The translations under genes and the position numbers were made by a program. A stretch of DNA of 64,000 nt from Phycisphaerales bacterium. GTDB taxonomy: Bacteria > Planctomycetota > Phycisphaerae > Phycisphaerales > UBA1924. The notes under the pieces are model-generated. The model saw only the letters and a list, made by a program, of their open reading frames with translations. It was not told where the DNA came from and searched no databases. The stretch covers positions 29,591 through 93,590 of the forward strand of contig JAJDDM010000033.1 in the NCBI GenBank assembly GCA_029260315.1. Reading direction: 5' to 3'. Below, in pieces: positions 17,595 through 26,870 of the stretch; within the stretch, counting starts at the first letter, position 1, and every line of letters starts with the position of its first letter.

Positions 17595-17784
17595 GACGCT
17601 TCCTCTGACTTTGCCCGAAATCTGATTTTCCAATGCTGCAAGTCGGGCGCGATCGCGAGCGTCGGATCGTCTGGGAAGAGGCCCACGGTGGGCATTGGCT
17701 CCCAGAGCATCGACAAGGATACGTCGAATGGTGGCTTTAGGCAAGGTCAAGGGACGGGGGAAACTCCGGCCTCCGATTTTCGCC

Positions 17785-18363
17785 TCAGGCTTCCTGATAC
17801 GCCTCCTTGAGCCATCCGAACAGTTCCTTGTCGACCTGGGAGGGGCTTTCGAGGCGGACGCGGTGGGAGACCATGGCGTTGAAGCTGGCGGAGGGCTCGA
17901 GGCGGGCGGTCGGGGGCTTGCCCTTGAGGTTGATGCCGAGGTCGACGCGGGTCTTGGTGCTGGGCTGGATGATGGCGAACTGTTTGGAGCGCCGGAGGCT
18001 GACGTAGGCCTTCTTGGGGGCGATCTCGACGTCGCTGGCGAGCTTGTTGACGCCGGCGATGAGCTTGTCATAGATCGGGCGGAGGTCGGCTTTGAGGCCG
18101 GCGTACTGGGCATCGACGAGGGCGTCCTCGCCGCCAGCGGCCTTGGCGGTGCTGGCGGCGTCGGACTTGAGGAGGGAGTGGGCGACGAGGTTGGCGTAGC
18201 CGTGGGTCATGGCGTGCTCGGCTTTGAGGTGCTTGACGATCTCGCCGTGCTTGGTGAGCTTGGAGGCCTTGGCGATCTTGAGCCACTGATCGAGGGCTTT
18301 GCCGGTCTTTTCCTTCATGTTGGCGAGCATGGCGTTGGTCATCTCGTCGGGGTTTTTGGCCAT
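17785..18363 (-). CDS. DUF4287/DUF5655 domain protein
   Basis: The 192-residue protein has an N-terminal DUF4287-like helical region (TGKALDQWLKIAKAS, KAEHAMTHGYANLVAH) and a C-terminal DUF5655-like domain (SLRRSKQFAIIQPSTKTRVDLG) often found in transporter-associated or unknown cytosolic proteins. Function is unknown. It is separated by a long gap from the RRM gene downstream on the same strand. Confidence 0.8.
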   Translation of the reverse strand: MAKNPDEMTNAMLANMKEKTGKALDQWLKIAKASKLTKHGEIVKHLKAEHAMTHGYANLVAHSLLKSDAASTAKAAGGEDALVDAQYAGLKADLRPIYDKLIAGVNKLASDVEIAPKKAYVSLRRSKQFAIIQPSTKTRVDLGINLKGKPPTARLEPSASFNAMVSHRVRLESPSQVDKELFGWLKEAYQEA

Positions 18364-18423
18364 TGGATGTCTCCGTTGGGGTGCCGGGAGGGTATTGCAG
18401 AGGGTCAGGCTCGGTTGCCTCGG

Positions 18424-18457
18424 AACACCAACCGCTCAGAGCAGCGGTTGGTGGCAC
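18424..18457 (+). repeat. palindromic repeat with covarying stem
   Basis: AACACCAACCGCT-CAGAG-CAGCGGTTGG followed by TGGCAC, just past the cupin stop codon. Same family as those at 16995, 17047, 28734 and 28883. Confidence 0.8.
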
Positions 18458-18460
18458 GGG

Positions 18461-18883
18461 TCATTTCGTGGGGCGTTCGTAGGGGGCGATGTTGGCCCAC
18501 TCGTCGGCGTCGGAGCGGGCGACGACGGCGACGACCTCGTCGTCGCCGATGTTGAAGACCTCGTGGGGGACGCCGGGCTCGATGTAGATAAAATCGCCTG
18601 CGGCGTTGTCGACGGCCTTGGTGAGACCCTCGCCGTACTCGTGGCGGACCTTGCCCTGGACGATGTAGAGCATGAGCTCGAAGCCGACGTGGATGTGGGC
18701 CTTGGCGACGCCGGCGACGGGGATGGTCGCGACGTTCATGGAGAGCTTGGTGGAGCCGACGTTTTCGCGGCACATGCCGAGCTTGTATTGGATGCCGTTC
18801 CAGCCCCGGCAGTTCTGGCTTGCGCGGATGACGGAGATGCCGTCGGCGCCTTCGACGGGGGCTTTGAGGTCGGGGTCTGGCAT
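18461..18883 (-). CDS. cupin domain protein
   Basis: The 140-residue protein is one small beta-barrel cupin: AHIHVGFELMLYIVQG (motif 1 with metal-binding histidines and a glutamate) and GDFIYIEPGVPHEVFN (motif 2). It probably binds a metal and a small ligand, perhaps a sugar or regulatory metabolite. No neighbouring enzyme tells the substrate. Confidence 0.85.
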   Translation of the reverse strand: MPDPDLKAPVEGADGISVIRASQNCRGWNGIQYKLGMCRENVGSTKLSMNVATIPVAGVAKAHIHVGFELMLYIVQGKVRHEYGEGLTKAVDNAAGDFIYIEPGVPHEVFNIGDDEVVAVVARSDADEWANIAPYERPTK

Positions 18884-19116
18884 GGGCGGGTCCTTGGAAA
18901 CGGAGCATAGGAGGCCATGGCGCGAGCCTGGGCTGGTTGGGCGCTTGATGCGAAGGGAGTGGGTGGTAGGAGGTGTAGGAAAGCCCAGGCTTGCGCTATA
19001 GGGCCTCCATGTGTGCAGCGTTCGTGCGGGCGCGTTGAGTGGTGTCGAAGTTGCGATCGCGTGGCCTTCGTCGCAAGGCCTCCTCAGACCACGGCACCGG
19101 CGGTTATCCTCGGTCT

Positions 19117-20184
19117 ATGCCCATTTTCGACGCCCATCTCGATCTTGCGTTTCTGGCCGAGACCGGGCGGGACATGCACGCGCCCTTGGAAACCTGCCGG
19201 GGGCGGTATCAACCGGCGGGGGTGACGCTTCAGAGCCTGCGCGAGGGCGGGGTGACGCACTGTCTGGGCACGATCTTCACCGAGGCGATCGATCCGAGCG
19301 ATCGCGAGAGCGAGGACGGGGCGTGGGCGTATCCGATGGGCGACGCCGAGGCGGCGCATGTTTGTGGGTTGCGGCAGTTGAAGCTGTATCAGGCGTGGGC
19401 GAGCGCGGGGGTTATCGCATTGATGCCTCGGGTAGATCGGCTCTCCGAGCCGATGCGCCGTCCAATCCACGACAGCGAGCGCATCCAACTCGGCATCCTC
19501 ATGGAGTGCGCGGATCCGATTCGGGGGCCCGAGGAAGTGGAGTTCTGGGCCGAGGGTGGGGTGATCGCGGTCGGCCTGGCGTGGTGGCGGCAGGGGCGGT
19601 ACGCCGGGGGGAATGGGACAAATGCGAGTGATTCGAAGGCAGGGCTGACGGGGATGGGGCGCGGGCTCGTGGCGGAGTTGGACCGGCACGGAGTCGTCCA
19701 TGATCTATCGCACCTGTCGCAGCGGGCGACCGATGACCTATTGGAGGCGACCGATGCGGTGGTGATGGCGAGTCACTCGAACTGCCGGGCGCTGCTGGGG
19801 GGCGAGGGCAATCCGGAGTGGCAGCGGCATCTGAGTGATGAGACGATCCGCGAGATCACGCGGCGCGGCGGGGTGATCGGGCTCAACCTGATCCGGAACT
19901 TCATCAAGACGGGGCTCGATCGCAAGGATCCGAACGACCGCCCTTCGATCGACGATTGCGTCGCGCATGTCGAGCATGTGTGCGAGATCGCGGGAGATCG
20001 GTGGTGCGTGGGGTTGGGCAGCGATATGGATGGTGGCGTTCCGACGACGGAGATGGCGGCGGGGATCGATTCGCCGGGGGATTTTTCGAAGTTGGGGGAG
20101 GCGCTGGCGCAGAAGGGGTGGTCGGATGGAGATGTGGAGGGGTTCTTGTTTGGGAACTGGGGGAGGTTTTGGGGGAGCGATTGA
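19117..20184 (+). CDS. peptidase M19 family (membrane dipeptidase-like)
   Basis: The 355-residue protein is a renal-dipeptidase-type amidohydrolase. FDAHLDLAF holds the first zinc H-x-D, LMECADP the bridging-acid region, DLSHLSQRA and ASHSNCRAL the later histidines, and GLGSDMDGG the family Asp. It would cleave dipeptides. No signal peptide is seen from ATG 19117, so it is likely cytoplasmic. The gene ends one nt from the convergent gene at 20186. Confidence 0.88.
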   Translation: MPIFDAHLDLAFLAETGRDMHAPLETCRGRYQPAGVTLQSLREGGVTHCLGTIFTEAIDPSDRESEDGAWAYPMGDAEAAHVCGLRQLKLYQAWASAGVIALMPRVDRLSEPMRRPIHDSERIQLGILMECADPIRGPEEVEFWAEGGVIAVGLAWWRQGRYAGGNGTNASDSKAGLTGMGRGLVAELDRHGVVHDLSHLSQRATDDLLEATDAVVMASHSNCRALLGGEGNPEWQRHLSDETIREITRRGGVIGLNLIRNFIKTGLDRKDPNDRPSIDDCVAHVEHVCEIAGDRWCVGLGSDMDGGVPTTEMAAGIDSPGDFSKLGEALAQKGWSDGDVEGFLFGNWGRFWGSD

Positions 20185-20185
20185 T

Positions 20186-20878
20186 CTAGGCGGCGTTTGA
20201 TGATGGACTTGGCGGTGGATTCAGTCTCTGTTGCACCAACGACCACGCACGATCAGCAATGGTCGAAGGCACCCGGGCTGTCGGCAGAAATCCCGCGACG
20301 CAGGCGATGTCTCCGGACTCGAAGCCATGCTCACCATCCTGCGAGGCATCTCGTGCATGTTCCCAGTCCACGGACCTCGAGAAGGCGGACGCCGCACACT
20401 CCCATGCAACGGGGCCGAGACACAGTACGGTTGTGAGCGATGGCATCCTGGAGATTACATAACGCAGTACGCTCGATCCGTAGTCGATCGCGTCTTGGGC
20501 GCGCGGCAGTTGATCGGGAATCTCATCGCCGACGGGTAGCAAGCCAGCGAGCGCAGATCCGTACATGATGCCGCACGAACTCGGGTTCTCGCAGGTTCGC
20601 AGCAGATCGGCTCGCTTCGTCAGACGCTTGTTGGTTGGCCAGCTCCACTCGTGGCTGAACGGGCGAGGATGGCCAGACGCCTTTCTTCGCTCTATGAATC
20701 CACTCCCGCAGAACGTCTTGAGCAGAACAAGGAGCTGACCATTCCAATCGCCATATAGATCCTCGGTGCCATAGATCCTCGTCTCATCCGGGAGTAGCTC
20801 GTAGATGTTGCGATACCCCGCGAGTCGGTAGGATTGCATCCAGTGTGGCACGGGAGGTGATATCGATCTGTTGGGCAT
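20186..20878 (-). CDS. hypothetical protein, possibly uracil-DNA glycosylase fold
   Basis: The 230-residue protein is not securely recognised. Several segments recall the UDG superfamily: DWNGQLLVLLKTF (first strand and acidic motif), GIMYGSALAGLLP, TTVLCLGPVAWECA (like the LGxxA helix) and FLPTARVP in the place of the H-P-S motif. If so, the catalytic residues are poorly kept. Base composition is a little lower in GC than the neighbours. ATG 20878 is preferred to a GTG at 20899. Confidence 0.5.
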   Translation of the reverse strand: MPNRSISPPVPHWMQSYRLAGYRNIYELLPDETRIYGTEDLYGDWNGQLLVLLKTFCGSGFIERRKASGHPRPFSHEWSWPTNKRLTKRADLLRTCENPSSCGIMYGSALAGLLPVGDEIPDQLPRAQDAIDYGSSVLRYVISRMPSLTTVLCLGPVAWECAASAFSRSVDWEHARDASQDGEHGFESGDIACVAGFLPTARVPSTIADRAWSLVQQRLNPPPSPSSNAA

Positions 20879-20950
20879 CGAGGCACCTTCGAAAGACACC
20901 TCGCTTGCGCTTCGGGCTCGTAGAGGCGAGGGGGGAGCGGCGCGCGAGGG

Positions 20951-21409
20951 TCAGTTGCCGTCGTAGCCTTCGATGCCGTCCTGCATGTAGCCGTAGTCGT
21001 CTTCCATCGCGCGGCGCATCTGCTCCATGTGCTCGCGCTGCATGCGCTGGGATTCTTTGGCCATGTCGATTGCCTCGCGGGCCATCTGCTGCTGCTGCTG
21101 CCAGAGGCTCGGCTGGGCCTGCCTTTTGGGCTTGGGCGGCTCGGGGTCGGCGACCATGCTGCGGATGATGCCGAAGGCGACGAGGACCAGCGCGGCGCCC
21201 GCGATGCCGATGAGCACCTTGGAAGGGCCCTGCGGCGGCGGAGGCTGGAGCGGCTCGTAGGTCGGCGTGACCGGGCGGCCCATGCTCGGCGGGGCGGGTT
21301 GGGTGGTCGGGGATGGCCGCGTGCCCACGTCGCTCACGCTGTTGATCGCGGGATCGCTTTGTGAGATCACAGGATCGTTGCTCGGATGGGAGTTCGGTTG
21401 CTCGTGCAT
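20951..21409 (-). CDS. single-pass membrane protein with proline-rich N-terminus
   Basis: The 152-residue protein has a proline/serine-rich N-terminus (about 60 residues), one membrane helix (VLIGIAGAALVLVAFGII), then a Gln/Met-rich, probably coiled segment (WQQQQQMAREAIDMAKESQRM). No known family. It lies alone between the hypothetical at 20186 and the TlpA protein, all on the minus strand. Confidence 0.7.
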   Translation of the reverse strand: MHEQPNSHPSNDPVISQSDPAINSVSDVGTRPSPTTQPAPPSMGRPVTPTYEPLQPPPPQGPSKVLIGIAGAALVLVAFGIIRSMVADPEPPKPKRQAQPSLWQQQQQMAREAIDMAKESQRMQREHMEQMRRAMEDDYGYMQDGIEGYDGN

Positions 21410-21604
21410 GGCATCCCCTGTCAGCGCCCGCGGCGCGGCCTGTGAACGGTGCTATGTCGGCGAGGGGCGGACAGCGAGCGAGGGGGACACGCCGGGTCTG
21501 GCTATGGCATGTGAATGTGTGCGTACGGCGCGGAGGGTGCGGGCCGCGCGGGCGCGATGCGGGCGTGTTCGGACGTTCGTTCTCGCGTTATCAGGCGATG
21601 CGCA

Positions 21605-21634
21605 AGAAAACACGCCCGTCGTGGACGGGCGTGT
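21605..21634 (-). terminator. rho-independent terminator after the TlpA gene
   Basis: Minus-strand hairpin ACACGCCCGTC-CAC-GACGGGCGTGT with TTTTC following, about 30 nt past the stop codon. Confidence 0.85.
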
Positions 21635-21663
21635 CGAGATCCGGTGAAAATTAGGTCTGTCGA

Positions 21664-22752
21664 TCAGCCGTCGGTGGAGGCGTGGCGCTTGGCGACGCCG
21701 GGGTCGGCGTTGATGATCTGCTCGAGCAGCTCGGTGGTGAGGGGCTCTTCCTTGCTGCCGGGGAAGCCCTGCCAGCGGACGACGCCGTCGGTGGAGACGA
21801 CCATGACGTGGGGGATGCCCTTGACGCCGAGTTGGCCCTTGGTGCGTCCCTGGGTGTCGATGGCCATGGAGTAATCGACGTCGTTGCTGCTCAGGAAGGA
21901 CTTGACCTTCTTGGGATCCTCGTCGCTGATGCCGACGATGACGAGCTGATCGGCGAACTCTGCCTGCCACTCGTTGAGCTCGGGGATGAGCTTGCGGCAT
22001 GGGCCGCACCAGGTCGCCCAGAAGTCGATCAGCATGACCTTGCCCTCGGTGGCGGGCTTGTCGGTGAGCCAGGTCTCGGTGACCAGCTCGGGGGCCTTCT
22101 TGCCGCGATAGTCATTCTCGGCGTAGAGCTCCTTCCGGACGGGCTTGGGAAAGCTCGCCGTGGAGATCGAGCTCTTGGACGTCGGGGCCGGACCGGGCTC
22201 TGCGAGCAGGGCCTTGACGATCTCATCGAGCTTGTCGCGGTTGGCGTAGGCGACGCGCATGACGCCGGCCTTGTCGATGATGAAGTACGAGGGGATGTAC
22301 TTGACGCCGAGCTTGGTGGAGAGCTTGCGCTCGGCGTCGGCGGCGAAGGCGTAGGGGAGCTTCTTCTCCTTGACGTAGCCGGCCATCTTGTCGACGCCGG
22401 TCGCGGAGTGGACGCCGAGGATCACCAGGCCGTCGTCCTTGTACTTGTTGTGCATCTCGACGAGGTGTGGGATGCCGGCGATGCAGGGGCCGCACCATGT
22501 GGCCCAGAGGTCGAGCACGACGACCTTGCCGCGCAGGTCTTCCCAGTTGCGGGCCTTGGTGTTGGTCCACTGGCTGAGCGCGTCGAGCTTGGGGGCGGGC
22601 TTGCCCTCGAGCTTGGCGCGGATCTCGTTGTTGGAGGGGATCGAGGTATCGCGCCACTCTGGCAGAATCTCGGCCTTCTGGGCGAGGGTCGGCGCGGCGA
22701 GGGTGGCACCCGCGACTGCGGCGGCGAGGACGGCGGCGAGGCGGTGTTTCAT
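21664..22752 (-). CDS. secreted protein with two tandem TlpA/thioredoxin domains
   Basis: The 362-residue protein has a signal peptide (residues 1-25) and two TlpA-like thioredoxin domains, each with its own redox motif: WATWCGPC at residues 83-90 and again at 245-252. Each is followed by the cis-proline region (VKYIPSYFI; VKGIPHVMV). It is probably a periplasmic thiol-disulfide reductase or a cytochrome-maturation helper; no ccm genes are in view. ATG 22752 follows AAGGAGTCGCC; the open frame to 22995 is not used. Confidence 0.92.
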   Translation of the reverse strand: MKHRLAAVLAAAVAGATLAAPTLAQKAEILPEWRDTSIPSNNEIRAKLEGKPAPKLDALSQWTNTKARNWEDLRGKVVVLDLWATWCGPCIAGIPHLVEMHNKYKDDGLVILGVHSATGVDKMAGYVKEKKLPYAFAADAERKLSTKLGVKYIPSYFIIDKAGVMRVAYANRDKLDEIVKALLAEPGPAPTSKSSISTASFPKPVRKELYAENDYRGKKAPELVTETWLTDKPATEGKVMLIDFWATWCGPCRKLIPELNEWQAEFADQLVIVGISDEDPKKVKSFLSSNDVDYSMAIDTQGRTKGQLGVKGIPHVMVVSTDGVVRWQGFPGSKEEPLTTELLEQIINADPGVAKRHASTDG

Positions 22753-22979
22753 GGCGACTCCTTGTGCTTGGTTCCTTCGTGGAGGATATCGACTTGTTGT
22801 GCCGCTGGGTGCGTGGTTTGTTCCCATCGCACATGCAATGCGGACGCTCCCGTGCGACATCGGACAACGTGTGTGGGGGCTGGGCCGCGTATCGCGGACG
22901 CCGCTGGGGAACCGCGGGGGGGTCGGGGATATTCCGGCCCTCTCGCCCATCCGGCGGTAGCCCGCGGGAGGTATTGAAG

Positions 22980-24440
22980 ATGAGAAAGTCAGCAATAGGA
23001 GTCGTCGGGGGAGTGTCGGTCATCGCCGGTGTGTGCGGAGGCCAGCCGCTGGATAATCCGATTCCGGACCCGATCGTGCATGGCGACATCGCGATCGAGT
23101 TGGAGTTGATCGCCGGCGGGATGGCCGCGCCGAATCTCGTGACCCACGCGCGCGACGGGTCGGGGCGGCTGTTCATCGTGGATCAGGCGGGGCAGGTGCG
23201 GATCCATCAGAACGGCGGGCTGCTGGATACGCCCTTCCTGGACGTGGGCGACCGGCTGGTGAAGCTGGGCGTGTTCGGGACGCAGGATCCGTTCAGCGAT
23301 TTCGACGAGCGGGGGCTGCTCGGGCTGGCGTTCCATCCGCAGTTCGACGTGCCGGACACGCCGGGGTTCGGCAAGCTCTATACCTACACGTCCGAGCCGG
23401 TGAGCGGCAGGGCGGACTTTACTGTCGAGATCCCCGACGGGCGATCGTTCGATCATCAGAGCGTGGTCAGCGAGTGGCGGATCGATGGCGGAAACGCCAA
23501 CGTCGTGGACCCGGGCTCGCGACGCGAGATCATGCGGATCGACCAGCCGCAGTTCAACCACAACGCCGGGATGATCGAGTTCGGGCCCGACGGGCAGCTC
23601 TATATCGCCCTCGGCGACGGCGGCGGGGCCGACGACACCGACGGGCAGGAATTCTTCGGTGAGCCGCTGGTTGGGCACGGCAAAGACGGCAACGGGCAGA
23701 ACATCAACAACGTGCTCGGCTCGATGCTGCGGATCGATCCACTCGGCAATAACTCGGCGAACGGGCAGTACGGCGTGCCGGGGGACAACCCGTTCGTGAA
23801 CGGCGAGGGCGTGGACGAGATCTGGGCCTCGGGGCTGCGCAACCCGTTTCGGTTCAGCTTCGATCGCGACACGGGGGATCTGCTTCTCGCCGACGTCGGG
23901 CAGAACGACATCGAGGAGATCAACCGCATCAGCAAGGGTGGGCAGAACTTCGGCTGGAAGCTGATGGAGGGCTCGTTCCTGTTCAACGCCAACGGCAACG
24001 ACGACGGGTTCGTGGAAGAGGACGACGGGCGATTCCCCGATCTGGTCCGCCCCATCGGCGAATACGACCACGACGAGGGGCTGAGCGTCATCGGCGGGTT
24101 CACCTATCGCGGCAGCGCCATCCCCGAACTCCAGGGCATGCACGTCTTCGGCGACTTCTCGACCGACTTCTTCAGCCCCGGCGGGCGGCTGTTCTACATG
24201 GACCCCGCGACCGGCGAGATCAACGAGCTCATGCTCGGGCTGGACAACCGCGAGCTCGGGCTGTTCATCAAGGGTTTCGGCGAGGATGAGAACGGCGAGC
24301 TGTACCTCGCCGCGGGAACCAATCTCGGGCCGTTCGAGGACTTCGGCGAGGTCTATCGGATCGTGGTGGTCCCGACGCCGGGCGGGATCGCGTTGCTCGC
24401 TCTCGGCGGGCTGGTCGCGGTGCGTCGGCGTCGGGCGTAG
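22980..24440 (+). CDS. secreted PQQ-type sugar dehydrogenase-like beta-propeller, PEP-CTERM-like tail
   Basis: The 486-residue protein has a signal peptide, a soluble aldose-dehydrogenase (GSDH) six-blade propeller (THARDGSGRLFIVDQAG, GLLGLAFHPQF, NHNAGMIEFGPDGQLYIA, LGDGG, GLRNPFRFSFDR, LLLADVGQNDIEEIN), and a C-terminal sorting tail of VVPTPGGIALLALGG, then RRRR. It would oxidise sugars at the cell surface if it binds PQQ and calcium; some family members do neither. ATG 22980 has a GGGAGG ribosome binding site; the frame open to 22764 is upstream sequence. Confidence 0.9.
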   Translation: MRKSAIGVVGGVSVIAGVCGGQPLDNPIPDPIVHGDIAIELELIAGGMAAPNLVTHARDGSGRLFIVDQAGQVRIHQNGGLLDTPFLDVGDRLVKLGVFGTQDPFSDFDERGLLGLAFHPQFDVPDTPGFGKLYTYTSEPVSGRADFTVEIPDGRSFDHQSVVSEWRIDGGNANVVDPGSRREIMRIDQPQFNHNAGMIEFGPDGQLYIALGDGGGADDTDGQEFFGEPLVGHGKDGNGQNINNVLGSMLRIDPLGNNSANGQYGVPGDNPFVNGEGVDEIWASGLRNPFRFSFDRDTGDLLLADVGQNDIEEINRISKGGQNFGWKLMEGSFLFNANGNDDGFVEEDDGRFPDLVRPIGEYDHDEGLSVIGGFTYRGSAIPELQGMHVFGDFSTDFFSPGGRLFYMDPATGEINELMLGLDNRELGLFIKGFGEDENGELYLAAGTNLGPFEDFGEVYRIVVVPTPGGIALLALGGLVAVRRRRA

Positions 24441-24532
24441 GAGCCGCACATCTTTCAGTCCCCCCCCGGCTCCGTCGTGCTCATCGTGAGTGCGGCGGAG
24501 CTTTTTCCATTTTGTTCGGTATCTCATGCAGC

Positions 24533-24571
24533 AAAAAGGGGCGGTTGGTCACAAAAAGGGCGGCTGGTCAT
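24533..24571 (+). repeat. two tandem ~20-bp repeats
   Basis: AAAAAGGGGCGGTTGGTCA and AAAAAGGGCGGCTGGTCA follow one another, with AAAAA beginning again after. They lie in the 270-nt gap before the histidine-rich protein. A hairpin (CGGGAAG...CTTCCCG, 24596-24616) follows. Confidence 0.7.
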
Positions 24572-24710
24572 AAAAACCGATATTTCCTCTGGGATTCGGG
24601 AAGAGCGGAGCTTCCCGCTATGTTGGTGAATACGAACTTCGCTCGCGGACGTATGGCATAGCGGATGTGGATCGGGGGGGCGCACTCGCGAAAGAGAAAG
24701 GAAGTCGCAG

Positions 24711-25622
24711 ATGGCGGTTTCACGAACACTCGTAGCGTTGAGCGCGATCGGGGTCCTGGCAGCGGCCGCCGGCGCGGCGGGCCCGCACGGCAGCCGGTCG
24801 CACGGAACGAGCGCCGGGCACCACGGTGGAGGGCACTCCAGCGTGGGGCACCATCGCGGCTCGGGCGTCCACGGGGGCGTCTCGATCCACTTCGGCGGGC
24901 ACCACGGGAACAGCCACTATTCCTACTCCGGCAGGCATCACGGCGGCAGCCACTACTACTCGTCAGGCGTGCATTACTCCTCGGGCGGGCATTACTCCTC
25001 GGGCGGGCATTACCGCGCACCGGTCCGCAAGCATGTGACGGTGCATGAGCACCGTCCGGTGTACCAGGAAACGTATGTGTATCGCAGGCCGGCGTCGTAT
25101 CAGCCGTCGCGCGTCGTGAAGGTGTACGACGACGGGTATGACCGCGGATATTCTCGGGCGACGATCGAGCAGGCATGGGACCAGCTCGGGCGCGGAGATT
25201 CGCGTGGTGCGTTGCGCTCGTTCGGCACGCTCGCCGAGGCGTCGCCGTACAAGGCGATGCCGAAGGTCGGGTACGCGTTGGCGATCGCCGAACGAGGTGA
25301 TCTGCAGGGAGCGATCGTGGCGATGCGCCGGGCGTTCGCGGCGGACGCCGAGGCGATCCACTACTTCCCGCGCGATGAGCGGCTGCTGGCCCTGGCCCAG
25401 AGCCTGGAGAATCGGTACATCGAGCTGAGCGAGGCGGCGTACACGAATCCGGATTATCACTTCATGATCGGGGCGCTGGCGTTCCTGCGGCACGACATGG
25501 AGCGGGCGCACGTCGCGGTGAGCAAGGCCGAGGACCATCGGGACCGCTCGAAGGGAACGCGCGAGCTGCGGCGGGTCGTCGAGACCTACCGCGAGGAATA
25601 CTCGGGCAAGGACGGGTATTGA
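24711..25622 (+). CDS. secreted His/Gly/Ser-rich protein with helical C-terminal half
   Basis: The 303-residue protein has a signal peptide (LVALSAIGVLAAAAGAAG). A low-complexity region follows at residues ~25-105 made of H, G, S and Y (HYSSGGHYSSGGHY), partly from an 18-bp tandem repeat at 24969-25013. The last ~150 residues look like a TPR-like helical domain (ATIEQAWDQLGRGDSRGALRSF, then AERGDLQGAIVAMRRAF). The histidines suggest metal binding at the envelope, but this is a guess. No family recognised. Confidence 0.75.
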   Translation: MAVSRTLVALSAIGVLAAAAGAAGPHGSRSHGTSAGHHGGGHSSVGHHRGSGVHGGVSIHFGGHHGNSHYSYSGRHHGGSHYYSSGVHYSSGGHYSSGGHYRAPVRKHVTVHEHRPVYQETYVYRRPASYQPSRVVKVYDDGYDRGYSRATIEQAWDQLGRGDSRGALRSFGTLAEASPYKAMPKVGYALAIAERGDLQGAIVAMRRAFAADAEAIHYFPRDERLLALAQSLENRYIELSEAAYTNPDYHFMIGALAFLRHDMERAHVAVSKAEDHRDRSKGTRELRRVVETYREEYSGKDGY

Positions 25623-25892
25623 TGACGCCGGCGCGAGCGGAGCGCTCGCGCGAGTGAGCCCTCGAATGGCGCGGCCGGCCGCTGGTGGCTGGTCGCGCCT
25701 TGTCTATCGGGTCGCAGCGCCTGGGTGGGCGAGGATCCTTACCTAGATTGCCCGCGCGCCAAATCCCGATGGCCGGCGTTGGTTTTCGGCGCGACGAGCT
25801 GGCGGCATCGTTGGGTGAATTCTCTCTTTGGGTCGGACGTGCGGGTGTGACCCCATGCCCAAGGTGAGAGCCAACCCAAGAGGAGAACCGCC

Positions 25893-26798
25893 ATGCGTGA
25901 CGCACGAACCACGAACCCCACGCGATTCCTGTTTGCCGGTGTGATCGCCGCGTGCGGCCTGGGCACGGCGGTGCATGCCCAGGAGAGCGGATTCGACAAC
26001 CCCTACGACACCCAGCCGATCTTCAACGTCAAGACAGACGGCCCGCGTGGCGACACGATCTTCCGCAGCGCCGACTTCGGCGACCGGGTGCCGTACACCA
26101 AGTACATCTTCGCGTCGGGCGTGCGAGACTTCTCGTTCCGCGGCAGGCCAGGCGCGACGCGCGTGGTCGCGGGGCCGGACACGACGACCGACGGCATCGT
26201 CCGCCATCGACTGGGCAACGCCGACGGGGACAACGGCGACGTGTCGGGTGAGGACATGGACGCGTTCAACGACGCGATCCTGCGCGTGTTCCAGAACACG
26301 AACCTGAACAACTTTCTGGACAACAACGGCTCGAGCCCGGAGTGGAGCTTCGTGATCGATCTGGAGCGTCCGCTGGTGGACAACGAGGCGGGCCCGGACC
26401 ACGTCGGCGAGATCCTGTTCTTCGAGCGCGGGGCGAATACGGCCAACAGCTTCGTGGTGATCGAGGCGCTGGACGACGACGATGACGTGATCGGGACACC
26501 GTTTCTCGTGCATCCGGATGAGCCCGTGAACATGCGCCCGCCCGCGTACGTCGGCGTGTTCCGCGACGATCTCAGCTACGCCGATCGGTACCAGGAGATG
26601 GGCGCGGTCTCGGTCGATCTGACCCGCCTGGGTGTCGCGTCGGTGCAGCACCTTCGGGTCAAGCGGGCAACGATCGGCGAGAACGGCCTGACCAGCGAGA
26701 TGGTCGGCGCGATGGGGCGCGACCTGAACCCGGACTTCAAGCTGCTGTTCGTCGAGACCGACAACGTCGAGCTGCCGGCGTGGGTCATCGGCGACTGA
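25893..26798 (+). CDS. secreted protein, exosortase-type surface protein family candidate
   Basis: The 301-residue protein has a signal peptide ending in VHAQ, then an all-beta-looking, Asp-rich domain with DNGDVSGEDMDAFNDAI and PDHVGEILFFERGANTANS. The latter resembles exosortase-dependent surface proteins, but the usual C-terminal membrane-RR tail is absent. Ends in a terminator. A GGAG ribosome binding site lies just upstream of ATG 25893. Confidence 0.7.
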   Translation: MRDARTTNPTRFLFAGVIAACGLGTAVHAQESGFDNPYDTQPIFNVKTDGPRGDTIFRSADFGDRVPYTKYIFASGVRDFSFRGRPGATRVVAGPDTTTDGIVRHRLGNADGDNGDVSGEDMDAFNDAILRVFQNTNLNNFLDNNGSSPEWSFVIDLERPLVDNEAGPDHVGEILFFERGANTANSFVVIEALDDDDDVIGTPFLVHPDEPVNMRPPAYVGVFRDDLSYADRYQEMGAVSVDLTRLGVASVQHLRVKRATIGENGLTSEMVGAMGRDLNPDFKLLFVETDNVELPAWVIGD

Positions 26799-26825
26799 AC
26801 GCGACTGTCAATACGAGCCAGCGCG

Positions 26826-26854
26826 CCCGGCGGCCCGTCCGCCGGGTGTTTCTT
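26826..26854 (+). terminator. rho-independent terminator
   Basis: CCCGGCGG-CCCGT-CCGCCGGG hairpin (26826-26846) followed by TGTTTCTT, 28 nt past the stop of the 25893 gene. Confidence 0.85.
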
Positions 26855-26870
26855 GCGCTGACGGAGCGGG

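Noticed and set aside
21682..22977. 431-residue plus-strand frame across the TlpA gene
   Set aside because: Low-complexity LLGLLVA-type residues; the minus strand has clear thioredoxin domains.
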